NCBI RefSeq assembly: GCF_035918015.1
Contig: NZ_CP109132.1
Location: forward strand, 434,001-498,000
DNA length: 64,000 bases
Source: Streptomyces sp. NBC_01754
Lineage (GTDB): Bacteria; Actinomycetota; Actinomycetes; Streptomycetales; Streptomycetaceae
Direction: 5' to 3'
How positions within the stretch are numbered: the stretch's first letter is position 1; every line of letters begins with the position of its first letter. The translations under genes and the position numbers were made by a program. This document shows, piece by piece, positions 20,546 through 30,805 of the stretch. The notes under the pieces were generated by a model. That model was not told the DNA's origin, searched no databases, and worked only from the letters and a program-made list of their open reading frames with translations.

Positions 20546-22411
20546 ATGACCGGGGACGTGTCGGGCGGGGGGATCGGCCGCCGAAGGCTGGGCGGCGGGA
20601 TACTGGCGTTGGGCGGGGCACTCGCTCTCGCCCCGGTCCCCTTCGCGGGGGCGGCCGGGTCGGCATCGGGGGCTGAGCGGGCAGGCGGATCCACGGGCAC
20701 ACCATCGGCCACCGGGACGGGAATGGCACCAGGGCCGCACCGGCCTACGCTGAGCCGGGGCCCGGCCGCGCGCGCCGGCCTCCTCCAGAAACACCTCGAC
20801 CTTCTCGTGACGGACGCGGAGAAGTATCTGGCCGGCTCCCCCGAGCACCCGTGGTACGCCGGTGCCGTCCTATTGGCCGGGCGCGGCGGGACCGTCGCCC
20901 TGCATCAGCCGATCGGCAAGGCGGTGCGCTACTCGGCGTACGACGAGAAGACGGACACCGGGGTGGAGTTCCCCGCGGACCGGCAGATCCCCATGGCCCG
21001 GGACACGGTCTTCGACCTCGCGTCGGTGTCGAAGCTGTTCACCTCGCTCCTGGCCGTGCAGCAGATCGAACGGGGCGCCCTGGAGCTGGAGGCAACCGTC
21101 GCCTCCCACCTTCCCGACTTCGCGGGCGGCGGCAAGCAGGACATCACCATCCGTCAGCTGCTGACCCACACCTCGGGCTTCCGGGCCTGGATCCCGCTGT
21201 ACGAGGCGCCCACCAGGGAGGGCAAGCTCCAGCTGCTGTGGGACGAGGTCCCGGCGTCCGCTCCGGGCACGGTGTACCTCTACTCCGACCTCAATCTCAT
21301 CTCGCTCCAGCTGGTCCTGGAGAAGATCACCGGTCGTACTCTGGATGTGCTGCTCCGCGAGGAGATCACCGCTCCGCTCGGAATGCACCGCACGCGCTAC
21401 AACCCGCCCGCCTCCTGGAAACCGAAGATCGCCGCGACCGAGGACGCACGACTGCCGTGGTCGGGTTTGGAGCGCGGGCTGGTCTGGGGCGAGGTGCATG
21501 ACGAGAACGCGTACAGCCTGGACGGGGTCGCCGGCCACGCGGGCGTCTTCTCCTGCGCCTGGGACCTCGCCGTGCTGGCCCGCACACTGCTCAACGGCGG
21601 TGTCTACGGCCGGTCCCGGATCCTGTCCGAGGAGTCTGTGGAGCTGCTGTTCACCGACTTCAACACCGCCTTCCCCGGCGACGAACACGGGCTGGGCTTC
21701 GAACTCCACCAGCACTGGTACATGGGCGCCATGGCCACGCCGCGCACCGCGGGGCACACCGGTTTCACCGGTACCAGTCTGGTCCTGGATCCGTCGACGG
21801 ACTCGTTCCTGGTCGTCCTCGGCAACTCCGTCCACCCGGTGCGCACCTGGCGCTCCGGCAGCGCGCCGCGGGTCGCCACCGCCGACCGTATGGCGCGTGC
21901 GGTGCCCGTCCGGCCCGCCCATGGCCGTGGCGCGTGGTTCTCCGGCATGGAGAGCGCGGCCACCGCCACACTCACGCTGCCCGCGCTGCGTCCGGCCTCC
22001 CCGCGTGCGGTGCTCAGCTGTGCACTGTGGTGGGACACCGAGCCCGCTTCGGACTTCCTGTTCCTGGAGGCGTCGGCCGATGCGGGGGCCACCTGGCAGC
22101 CGGTGCCCTTCACCACGCGGCAGACGGACCGCGGCGGCGGTACCGCTGATGCGCCCCGGTCGCATCCGGCGGGCTCGGTGTCCGGCTGGTCGGGGCGGGT
22201 CTGGCACCGGTTGGAGGCGGACTTGGCCACCTGGCGTGGCAGGCAGGTGCGGCTGCGCTGGCGCTACACGACCGACCCGTTGTACGTCGGGCGCGGCGTG
22301 TACGTGGACGCGGTACGGATCGTGGACGGCAGACGCACCGTCTTCGACGGCGAGAGGCCCGCGGACGCGCGCCGTGTCAAGGCCTCCGGATGGGCCGTGT
22401 CCACCGACTGA
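20546..22411 (+). CDS. Exported serine hydrolase (class C beta-lactamase/PBP4-like) with C-terminal beta-sandwich
   Basis: A 621-residue exported protein. The N-terminus GRRRLGGGILALGGALALAP has consecutive arginines before a hydrophobic core, consistent with Tat or Sec export. The beta-lactamase-like domain covers about residues 80-430. SVSK at 160-163 (SxxK, Ser160 nucleophile) lies in TVFDLASVSKLFTSL, the Tyr motif in YLYSDLNLISLQ, and a HTG-type third motif in RTAGHTGFTGTSLV. Residues 480-615 look like a jelly-roll/MAM-like module (VLSCALWWDTEPASDFLFLE, LRWRYTTDPLYVGRGVYVD), as in immune-inhibitor-A-type proteins. Peptidase or esterase activity on wall peptides is possible, and resistance to beta-lactams is not implied. 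Confidence 0.85.
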   Translation: MTGDVSGGGIGRRRLGGGILALGGALALAPVPFAGAAGSASGAERAGGSTGTPSATGTGMAPGPHRPTLSRGPAARAGLLQKHLDLLVTDAEKYLAGSPEHPWYAGAVLLAGRGGTVALHQPIGKAVRYSAYDEKTDTGVEFPADRQIPMARDTVFDLASVSKLFTSLLAVQQIERGALELEATVASHLPDFAGGGKQDITIRQLLTHTSGFRAWIPLYEAPTREGKLQLLWDEVPASAPGTVYLYSDLNLISLQLVLEKITGRTLDVLLREEITAPLGMHRTRYNPPASWKPKIAATEDARLPWSGLERGLVWGEVHDENAYSLDGVAGHAGVFSCAWDLAVLARTLLNGGVYGRSRILSEESVELLFTDFNTAFPGDEHGLGFELHQHWYMGAMATPRTAGHTGFTGTSLVLDPSTDSFLVVLGNSVHPVRTWRSGSAPRVATADRMARAVPVRPAHGRGAWFSGMESAATATLTLPALRPASPRAVLSCALWWDTEPASDFLFLEASADAGATWQPVPFTTRQTDRGGGTADAPRSHPAGSVSGWSGRVWHRLEADLATWRGRQVRLRWRYTTDPLYVGRGVYVDAVRIVDGRRTVFDGERPADARRVKASGWAVSTD

Positions 22412-22453
22412 ACTCGGCACGGACCGCTGACCGGGCGGGCACCGGCTGCTTGG

Positions 22454-23104
22454 ATGGCCGGCATGAACGGTAGCCAGCGCATAGAGACCCCGTGGGGCGT
22501 GTCGGTGTTCGGTACGGCGAGCGAGGACGCCGTACCGGACCTGGCCCGCCTGCGCGTGGCGATCGAGCAGACCGAGGGCAGCCCCGCCGAGGCGTTCGCC
22601 GCCACCCGCGGCGGCGTCAACCGCGTCCGGGAGGTCCTGCGCGGGCACGGGGTGCCGGAGTCGGCCGTGTCGGCGTCGCGCCTGAACCTCGAGTCGAGGT
22701 GGAGCCACGGCGAGTCGAGTCGGTTCCTCGGCTACGAGTGCACCGCCTCGTTCGTCGTCGAGCTGAGGGAACCGGACATCCTGGAGACCGTGCTCATCGA
22801 CCTGGTCGACGCGGGGGCGACCCAGGTCGGGGGTGTCGAGTTCGATGTACGCCGTAAGGAAGAGCTGCGCGCACTGGCCCGGACAGCGGCGGTGGCCTCG
22901 GCCCGGGACAAGGCCGTGCTGTACGCCGAGGCGGCCGGCGCACGGCTCGGGCCGGTCATCCACATCACGGACCTGGACGCCGGCCAGACACAGGGATTCC
23001 GGGGTCACACCTCACTGGGCGGGGGCGTCGAAGGGGAGCTGACGCCGGGAAAGGTGACCGTGTCGGCAGGTGTGGTGCTCGGCTTCTCCCTCCTCGACGG
23101 CTGA
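22454..23104 (+). CDS. SIMPL-domain protein (DUF541)
   Basis: A 216-residue protein of the SIMPL/DUF541 family, whose bacterial members form ring-like oligomers of uncertain function. Visible features are VSVFGTASEDAVPDLARL at the start, the central FLGYECTASFVVELRE and the RKEELRALARTAAVASARDKA helix with VSAGVVLGFSLLDG at the end. No signal peptide is evident, which differs from many exported members. The start could also be ATG 22463. It lies 42 bp after the serine hydrolase gene, so cotranscription is likely. Confidence 0.83.
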   Translation: MAGMNGSQRIETPWGVSVFGTASEDAVPDLARLRVAIEQTEGSPAEAFAATRGGVNRVREVLRGHGVPESAVSASRLNLESRWSHGESSRFLGYECTASFVVELREPDILETVLIDLVDAGATQVGGVEFDVRRKEELRALARTAAVASARDKAVLYAEAAGARLGPVIHITDLDAGQTQGFRGHTSLGGGVEGELTPGKVTVSAGVVLGFSLLDG

Positions 23105-23175
23105 TCACCTCCACGCCTGCCCCTATCGCTCGGCCCGACCCGGGAAGGCGGGGAGGAGCACGTCCATCACTTCTC

Positions 23176-23186
23176 CGAAACTTTCG
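23176..23186 (+). promoter_or_regulatory. Xylanase operator box CGAAACTTTCG
   Basis: An exact copy of the palindromic element cgaaactttcg, which is reported upstream of several Streptomyces xylanase genes as a site mediating substrate induction and glucose repression. A related cgagctttcg occurs at 23312-23321. Confidence 0.7.
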
Positions 23187-23322
23187 ACTCCACAACTGAC
23201 CGTCTTTCGGGGCTTCGAGTTCCATGATTCCCGCTCTCGCCGGGCAACCCCTCCTCCGCACCCGAAGAACACCGCCCACACAGGTCAGATCACCGACCGC
23301 CGACACATGAGCGAGCTTTCGC

Positions 23323-24920
<1,598 letters not shown>

Positions 24921-25000
24921 CCACGCGGCGCCCCTGCCGGGACCGGCGCGGTGAGACGCGCGGCCACCTCGTCCACCCCCTGCGTCCGCGCATCCCGTCC

Positions 25001-25041
25001 GTCCTCGCCCCGTCCGGCCCCGGACCGGACGGGGTGAGGGC
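25001..25041. terminator. Bidirectional hairpin terminator
   Basis: A perfect 10-bp core (ccccgtccgg at 25008-25017, ccggacgggg at 25025-25034, 7-base loop) extends outward with two G-U pairs to about 17 bp. It lies between the convergent xylanase and flavoprotein genes. Confidence 0.8.
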
Positions 25042-25127
25042 GCGTCGGTGACCTTGCCCCGCGGCTCAGCCATCACCCTGGAGTAGAGATTGAGGGTGTC
25101 TGTCCGCAAGGGCGTACCGCCTCCCGG

Positions 25128-26702
25128 TCACCGGTCCAGCACCGCCATGGCCGCGTTGTGCCCGGGCACCCCGCTGACCCCGCCCCCGCGCACGGCGCCC
25201 GCACCGCACAGCAGGACGTTGGCGTGCGCCGTCTCGACGCCCCACCGGCCGCTCCCTTCGGTGGCGTACGGGAAGGAAAGGTCGCCGTGGAAGATGTGAC
25301 CGCCCGGCAGGCCCAGGTCCCGCTCCAGGTCGAGCGGGGACTTCGCCTCGATGCACGGCCGGCCGTCGGCGTCGGAGGCGAGGCACTCGGCGAGCGGCTC
25401 CTCCAGATGGGCGTCGAGTTGCGCGAGCGTCGCGTCGAGCAGGGCCGCACGGGTCGTCCCGTTGTCCGCGACGAAGAGGCGGGCGGGGGTGTGCAGGCCG
25501 AACAGGGTGAGGGTGTGGTAGCCGCGGGCCGCCGGTTCGGGGCCGAGGACCGAGGGGTCGGTCAGCGAGTGGCAGTAGATCTCGGACGGCGGGGCGGCGG
25601 GTGACCGGCCCGCCGCCGCCTCCCGGTAGGCGTCCGCCAGTTGCCCGTATCCCTCTGCCACGTGGAAGGTCCCGGCGAAAGCCCGACGCGGATCGACGGA
25701 GCGGTCCCGCAGCCTCGGCAACCGCGTGAGCAGCATGTTCACCTTCAGCTGGGCGCCTTCGGCCGGGGCGGGCGGCGCCTCGCCCAGGAGGGCCGCCAGC
25801 GCCTGCGGCGAGGCGTTGACCAGGACCCTGCGGGCCTCGACGACCTGTTCCCCGTCCGCCGATCGCACGGTGACCTCGGCGCGGGCGCCGTCGGTCTCGA
25901 TACGGGTGGCCTCGTGCAGGACCCGGATCTCGGCACCCGCCGCCCGCGCCGCACCGGCCAGCGCGTCGGTGAGCGCGCCCATGCCGCCGACCGGGACGTC
26001 CCAGTCGCCGGTGGAGCCGCCGATCACGTGGTAGAGGAGGCAGCGGTTCTGGATGAGCGACGGGTCGTGGGCGTCGGCGAAGGTGCCGATCAGCGCGTCG
26101 GTGAGCACCACCCCGCGTACCAGGTCGTCCTGGAAGGTCCGCTCGACGGCGGCGCCGATCGGCTCCTCGAACAGGGTGCGCCAGGCGTCCCGGTCGTCGA
26201 CGCGGGCCCGCAGGGCCTCACGGTCCGGCAGCGGTTCGGTGAGCGTCGGGAAGACCCGCTCGGCCACCCGCCGGGTCATCCCGTAGAAGCGCTGCCATGC
26301 CTCGTACTCACGGTCGCCGCCGGTGAGCGCGGCGAAGGAGTCCCGGGTGCCCTCGCCGCCGACGAGCAGCCCCGTGGGCTTCCCGCCGCGCACCGCCGGG
26401 GTGTACGACGAGACGGAGCGCTTGCGTACGGCGAAGCCGAGACCGAGGTCCTCGACGATCTTCCGGGGCAGCAGCGAGACGAGGTAGGAGTAGCGCGAGA
26501 GCCGGGCGTCGATCCCGTCGAAGGCCCGGGTGGAGACGGCGGCGCCGCCGGTCCCGGCGAGGCGCTCCAGGACGAGGACGGACTGCCCGGCCCGAGCCAG
26601 GTAGGCGGCCGCGACCAGGCCGTTGTGGCCGCCTCCGACGATCACCGCGTCGTAGCGGCCGTGCGCGGGCGGGCCGGGGGTGTGGGTCTCGTCAGCGGAC
26701 AT
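25128..26702 (-). CDS. Phytoene desaturase-like FAD-dependent oxidoreductase
   Basis: A 524-residue flavoprotein of the amine-oxidase/phytoene dehydrogenase superfamily. The dinucleotide-binding motif is YDAVIVGGGHNGLVAAAYLA (residues 18-37), followed by VLVLERLAGTGGAAVS. The C-terminal FAD contact is LLCGAGAVRGGGVSGVPGHN, the usual signature of carotenoid desaturase-like and retinol-saturase-like proteins. The catalysed reaction is unknown. No carotenoid (crt) genes are nearby, so a carotenoid role is not supported by context. The start is ATG 26702. The gene reads toward the xylanase terminator and has a 298-bp gap upstream, in which I see no gene. Confidence 0.85.
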   Translation of the reverse strand: MSADETHTPGPPAHGRYDAVIVGGGHNGLVAAAYLARAGQSVLVLERLAGTGGAAVSTRAFDGIDARLSRYSYLVSLLPRKIVEDLGLGFAVRKRSVSSYTPAVRGGKPTGLLVGGEGTRDSFAALTGGDREYEAWQRFYGMTRRVAERVFPTLTEPLPDREALRARVDDRDAWRTLFEEPIGAAVERTFQDDLVRGVVLTDALIGTFADAHDPSLIQNRCLLYHVIGGSTGDWDVPVGGMGALTDALAGAARAAGAEIRVLHEATRIETDGARAEVTVRSADGEQVVEARRVLVNASPQALAALLGEAPPAPAEGAQLKVNMLLTRLPRLRDRSVDPRRAFAGTFHVAEGYGQLADAYREAAAGRSPAAPPSEIYCHSLTDPSVLGPEPAARGYHTLTLFGLHTPARLFVADNGTTRAALLDATLAQLDAHLEEPLAECLASDADGRPCIEAKSPLDLERDLGLPGGHIFHGDLSFPYATEGSGRWGVETAHANVLLCGAGAVRGGGVSGVPGHNAAMAVLDR

Positions 26703-27000
26703 GTCCCTTCGTAACACGGGCCGATCACGCCTGGCCAGAGGCCGGAGCGCGGCGTCGGCACGGACTCCGGTGCGGAAAGCTGGGACGAAGATGACACGGA
26801 CTCCGGCTACAGGCCCCGGGGACGGCGGTGCAACGGCGACGAGTCCGCGAGGCAGCCGGACCGGGCGCCGGTCGGCCGCCTGCCGCACCGAAGGGTCCCG
26901 GCACGACCGCACCGAGCGGGGTCGGCGGGGTGGGGAACGCCTCGGGGCCGCCCCGCTCCACCGTGTACGCAACCGCCCGGCCCCGGGAACTGACGGCTGT

Positions 27001-29256
27001 TCACGGCGCCGTGCCGTGCCCCCGGCGCAGGGCCGCGACCTGCCGGTACAGCTCCACCGCCTCCGTGTCACGGCCGAGCTGCTCCAGGCAGTGCGCCTCG
27101 TCGTTGCGGCTGGCGAGGGTGCCGGGGTGGTCCGCGCCGAGCACCCGTTCGCGTGCGTCGGCGACCTTCCGGTAGTCGTCGAGGGCATCGGCCCACCGGC
27201 CCAGCCAGCCGAGACCGACGGCGACCTCGCGTCTGCTGACGAGCGTGTCGGGGTGGTCCGGCCCCAGGACGCGTTCACGGATCGCGCACACGTCGCGGGC
27301 CTCGGCCAGCGCCTCCTCCCAGCGCGCCGTCCGTCCCAGGTTGACGCCGAGGCCGTGCCGGGCACGCAGGGTCTCTGGGTCCTCGGATCCGCCGAGACGG
27401 GTACGGTCGTCGACCAGCGCGCCGTACAGTTCCAGCGCCTCGGCGCTGCGGCCCAGCCGTCCGAGGCTGATACCGATCTCGTAGCGGGCGGCCAGGGTGT
27501 CGGGGTGGTCGGGTCCGAGCGCCACGGACCGCGCCCGGGCGACCTCGCGGTAGGTCTGCAACGCCTCCCCCCACCGGTCCAGCTGCCCCAGTGTGTACGC
27601 CACTTCGTAGAGGGTCACCAGCGTGTCGGGGTGCGTCGGGCCGAGCAGCCGGCTGCGGGCCCCGGCCACCTCGCCGGCCATCCGGTACGCGTCCTCCAGG
27701 CGGCCCAGCCTGCCCAGGTTGAAGGCCAGGTTGTGGCGGCAGCGCAGGGTGTCCGGGTGGTCCGGGCCCATGGTGCGCTCCCGGGAGGCGAGCACCGCGG
27801 CGTAGACCTGGTGGGCCTCGAAGTGCCGGCCGAGCTGCCCCAGGACGTACGCCGTCTCCTGCCGTGCCGCGAGCGTGTCCGGGTGGTCTGGGCCCAGGAC
27901 GCGTTCACGGCCGTCGGCGACCGTGCCGAACTCCCGCAGGGCCTCGGCGGCCTGTCCGGTACGGCTGAGGGTGAACCCGATCTCGTACCGGCTGGCAAGG
28001 GTGTCGGGGTGGTCGGGTCCGAGCGCGTGCTCGCGTGTCGCGGCGACCGACCGGTGCACCTCGCCGGCCTCCGCCCAGTGGCCGAGGCGCGCGAGGTTGA
28101 GACCGGCACTGTGCCGGCTGGCCAGGGTGGAGAGAAGTTCGGCCGACGGCGTGGGGCGCTCGGTGCCCGCGGGCGGGAACAGGCCGGAGACGGCACGTGT
28201 TTCCGTGCCGCCCGTCCACGTCCTGGTGAGACCCGCCGAGTGGTCGACGGGCACCGTCCCGGGCGGTGAGGCGCCGACGGCCTTGTGTCCCGCGGTCATG
28301 TTCCGGGTCCAGGAGGGCGGCCGGAACTCGCGGGTGGCGGGATACGTGACGGGTGCGGACCGGGCGAGCAGGACGCCGCCGGCGGCCGGCACCTGGGTCT
28401 GCCCGCCGGTCCGGCCGACGGCGATGCGCTGCCGCAGGTCGCCGGCGTCCGCGGGCCGGGCCTCCGGGGTCTTGGCGAGCAGGTCCAGGACGACGCGGTC
28501 GAAGAACCCCGGGAGGTCGGCCCGGTGGGTACGCGGGGGTTCGGGCGCGGTGTCGCGGTGTCCGACGAGGACCGCCCAGGCGTCTTCCTGGTCGAACGGG
28601 GGGACACCGGTGGCGATCTCGTACAGCACACAGCCCAGGGAGTAGAGGTCGCTGCGGTGGTCGACCTCCCCGCCGCTGATCTGCTCGGGCGACATGTAGT
28701 GCGGTGTCCCCATGGCGACGCCGGTACCGGTGAGGCGTGAGGTGAAGCCGATGTCGTGTCCGAGGCGGGCGATACCGAAGTCGCAGATCTTCACCGTGCC
28801 GTCGGGGAGCCGCATGATGTTGGCGGGCTTGAGGTCTCGGTGCACGATGCCCTGCTGGTGGGTGTAGCCGAGGGCGTCGGCGACCTGTTCCGCGATGTCG
28901 ACGACATCGGGCACCGGCAGCGGGTGCTGCCGGTTGTCCTCGAGGAGCTGGCTGAGGTTACGTCCCTCCAGGAGCTCCATGACGAGGTAGAGGGCGCCCT
29001 CCGACTCGCCGAAGTCGTGCACCACGGTGACGCCCCGGTGTTGCAGGGAGGCCGCCACCCGCGCCTCGCGGCGGAAGCGTTCGCGCAGGACGCGGGTGAA
29101 GGACCGGTCGTGCTGAGGGCCCATCGGTTTGAGGCACTTGACGGCGACCTGCCGGCCGAGGGACTCGTCGCGGGCGCGCCACACCTCGCCCATGCCGCCG
29201 CGCCCGATCAGATCGAGCAGCCGGTACCGGCTCTGGATCAGCCTGGTCTCCGCCAT
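27001..29256 (-). CDS. Serine/threonine protein kinase fused to kinesin-light-chain-type TPR repeats
   Basis: A 751-residue cytoplasmic protein. The Hanks-type kinase domain (10-275) has the glycine loop LIGRGGMGEVW, the ATP-binding Lys40 in VAVKCLK, HRDLKPAN with catalytic Asp141, DFG at 159-161 and MSPEQI. All catalytic residues are present. A Pro/Thr-rich linker (about 280-380) has no membrane helix and no PASTA domains, unlike PknB. The C-terminal half contains eight 42-residue TPR_10/kinesin-light-chain-like repeats, each marked by LGPDHPDTL or a variant. The sixth copy (GGSEDPETL) is the most diverged. TPRs probably recruit substrates. The gene lies 27 bp upstream, in transcription order, of nothing but the flavoprotein leader and 27 bp downstream of the MpaB-type gene, so it may be cotranscribed with the latter. 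Confidence 0.93.
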   Translation of the reverse strand: MAETRLIQSRYRLLDLIGRGGMGEVWRARDESLGRQVAVKCLKPMGPQHDRSFTRVLRERFRREARVAASLQHRGVTVVHDFGESEGALYLVMELLEGRNLSQLLEDNRQHPLPVPDVVDIAEQVADALGYTHQQGIVHRDLKPANIMRLPDGTVKICDFGIARLGHDIGFTSRLTGTGVAMGTPHYMSPEQISGGEVDHRSDLYSLGCVLYEIATGVPPFDQEDAWAVLVGHRDTAPEPPRTHRADLPGFFDRVVLDLLAKTPEARPADAGDLRQRIAVGRTGGQTQVPAAGGVLLARSAPVTYPATREFRPPSWTRNMTAGHKAVGASPPGTVPVDHSAGLTRTWTGGTETRAVSGLFPPAGTERPTPSAELLSTLASRHSAGLNLARLGHWAEAGEVHRSVAATREHALGPDHPDTLASRYEIGFTLSRTGQAAEALREFGTVADGRERVLGPDHPDTLAARQETAYVLGQLGRHFEAHQVYAAVLASRERTMGPDHPDTLRCRHNLAFNLGRLGRLEDAYRMAGEVAGARSRLLGPTHPDTLVTLYEVAYTLGQLDRWGEALQTYREVARARSVALGPDHPDTLAARYEIGISLGRLGRSAEALELYGALVDDRTRLGGSEDPETLRARHGLGVNLGRTARWEEALAEARDVCAIRERVLGPDHPDTLVSRREVAVGLGWLGRWADALDDYRKVADARERVLGADHPGTLASRNDEAHCLEQLGRDTEAVELYRQVAALRRGHGTAP

Positions 29257-29283
29257 GTCCCGCTGTCGCCCCCGTCGTGTCGC

Positions 29284-30171
29284 CTACCACTGCGCCCTCC
29301 CCGGCCCGTCCAGTATGGCCGCCTGTCTGCGGAGTTTGTACGGGGAGGGGCGGCTCCCGGGGCCGAGTCGTGCCATCGCCTTCGCCACGTGTCCGGGTGG
29401 CACCCGTCGCCTCAGAGGTGTGGGAACGCGTCGCAGGGCGAAACCGGCGGCCCGCAGGCGGCGGTCGACGGCGGCCGCGGGCGGCGCCGGTCTGCCGTAC
29501 AGCGCGTGGGCGTACGGGGGCAGCGAGTCGTAGGCGAGTGCCGCCACACGCCGCCACAGCAGTGCGCGCGCCGGAAGCAGCAGGGGAGGAACGGGCGGCT
29601 CGCGCAGGAAGTCGTCGACGTCGCGTGCGTCCGGTCCGGCGGCCAGTTCGGGGCGGACCTCGGCGAAGTAGGACTCCAGCGCCGCCGTGGTGGCGGGCAC
29701 CGCGGCCGGGTCGAGGCCGACCAGGCGGGCGGCCTCGCGCTGCTCGTCGACGTACCGGTCGGCCTGGGCGCGGGTGAGCGGGAAGCCGGAGCGGCGTTCG
29801 ACCTGGAGGTAGGAGTCGGCCTCGGCGCAGTGCACCCAGAGCAGCAGGGCGGGTTCGTCGATGCCGTAGATCTCGCCGGTGCGGGGGTCGGTGGCCGTCA
29901 GCAGGCGGTGGATCCTGCGGACCCGCGCGCCGTACCTCTCGGCATCCGGGACGCCCGCGTAGGTGACGGTGCCGACGAAGTCGGCGGTACGCATCAGGCG
30001 TCCCCAGGCGTCCTCGCGGAAGTCGGAGTTCTCCATCACCCCTCGGACGGCGCGTGGATGCAGGGCCTGGAGGTAGAGGGCGCGTACCCCGGCGACCCAC
30101 ATCATGGGGTCCGCGTGCATCTGCCAGGTGACGGACCAGGGCCCGAACAGCCCAGGGTCGGCTTCGCTCAT
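29284..30171 (-). CDS. Oxygenase MpaB family protein (DUF2236)
   Basis: A 295-residue protein of the MpaB/latex-clearing-protein-related family (DUF2236). Family members bind heme b and oxidise unsaturated lipids, polyisoprenoids or similar substrates. Typical features are the N-terminal MWVAGVRALYLQALHPRAVRGV, with its conserved LHP, and RTADFVGTVTYAG with WVHCAEADSYL downstream, containing candidate heme-ligand His residues. There is no signal peptide. I chose ATG 30171 (MSEADPGLFGPW) rather than 30222 because DPGLFGPWSVTW is the normal start of this family. It is followed after 27 bp by the kinase-TPR gene in the same direction. Confidence 0.82.
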   Translation of the reverse strand: MSEADPGLFGPWSVTWQMHADPMMWVAGVRALYLQALHPRAVRGVMENSDFREDAWGRLMRTADFVGTVTYAGVPDAERYGARVRRIHRLLTATDPRTGEIYGIDEPALLLWVHCAEADSYLQVERRSGFPLTRAQADRYVDEQREAARLVGLDPAAVPATTAALESYFAEVRPELAAGPDARDVDDFLREPPVPPLLLPARALLWRRVAALAYDSLPPYAHALYGRPAPPAAAVDRRLRAAGFALRRVPTPLRRRVPPGHVAKAMARLGPGSRPSPYKLRRQAAILDGPGRAQW

Positions 30172-30335
30172 CGGCTCGGGCCTTCCGCTCGGCGGTGGGA
30201 AGGGGGAAGCCCCGCGGGCCACGTTGCGTGCCGGGGTACGGTCGTACGCGTCGGAGGGGCGATTCCAGTATGGCGCTCCGGGCGCCGATACGTGCAGACC
30301 GCACCTGTGCGCCTCACGGGGAGGGGTGGACCGGA

Positions 30336-30800
30336 GTGCCCAGATGGGGGCTGATCGTCGAGCAGAACCTGTGGTACGGCAAGGCCCAGATGTGGTCGGT
30401 CGAGGTGCTGGACCATGTGGACGGAACCCGCGAGGAGGCCCTCGACGTACTCCGGGCGAGGGCCGAGCGGTTCGAGCCGTTCCATCCGAGCAATCCGGGC
30501 CGACGGGTCCTCTACCAGGAGGCGGAAGGATTCCTCCTGGTCGTCAAGGGCGTCTGGCGGTCGTTCCACTGCCGTTTCAAGGTGGCCGAGCAACTGTCCG
30601 ACAGCCACCCGCCCGAGCCCCCTGCCGACGCTTCGCCGGAGCCCGAGCCCGGGCCGTCCCGGGCGGACCGTGAGCGGCGCCGCTCCGGGGACCGGAAGCC
30701 GCCGGAACGGGCCCCCGAGCCGGACCCCGGACCGCCGCCCGCCTGGGACGCGGACGTGCCGCAGGTGCCGTCATGGCTGGGACGCGACGACCTGTCCTGA
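30336..30800 (+). CDS. Unknown protein with conserved N-terminal domain and Pro/charged tail
   Basis: A small protein of 154 residues when started at GTG 30336, which has ggggagggg upstream. The first 90 residues look like a compact alpha/beta domain (WGLIVEQNLWYGKAQMWSVE, EEALDVLRARAERFEPFHP, GFLLVVKGVWRSFHCRFKVA). The last 60 are disordered (Pro, Glu and Arg rich), ending in VPSWLGRDDLS. I do not recognise a family. It diverges from the MpaB gene and ends 5 bp from the convergent methyltransferase gene. Upstream in-frame starts at 30270 or 30195 cannot be excluded. Confidence 0.6.
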   Translation: MPRWGLIVEQNLWYGKAQMWSVEVLDHVDGTREEALDVLRARAERFEPFHPSNPGRRVLYQEAEGFLLVVKGVWRSFHCRFKVAEQLSDSHPPEPPADASPEPEPGPSRADRERRRSGDRKPPERAPEPDPGPPPAWDADVPQVPSWLGRDDLS

Positions 30801-30805
30801 GCCGC

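Noticed and set aside
20471..20848. Minus-strand frame at the serine hydrolase start
   Set aside because: It overlaps the signal peptide region of the real gene, has no ribosome site and is Pro/Arg/Gly-rich.
20546..22411. Beta-lactam resistance gene
   Set aside because: The SxxK/YxN-like fold is shared by many peptidases and esterases. The extra C-terminal sandwich domain and lack of resistance context do not support a beta-lactamase call.
25128..26702. Carotenoid biosynthesis gene
   Set aside because: The fold is phytoene-desaturase-like, but no crtB, crtE or crtY homologues are nearby, and this superfamily is functionally diverse.
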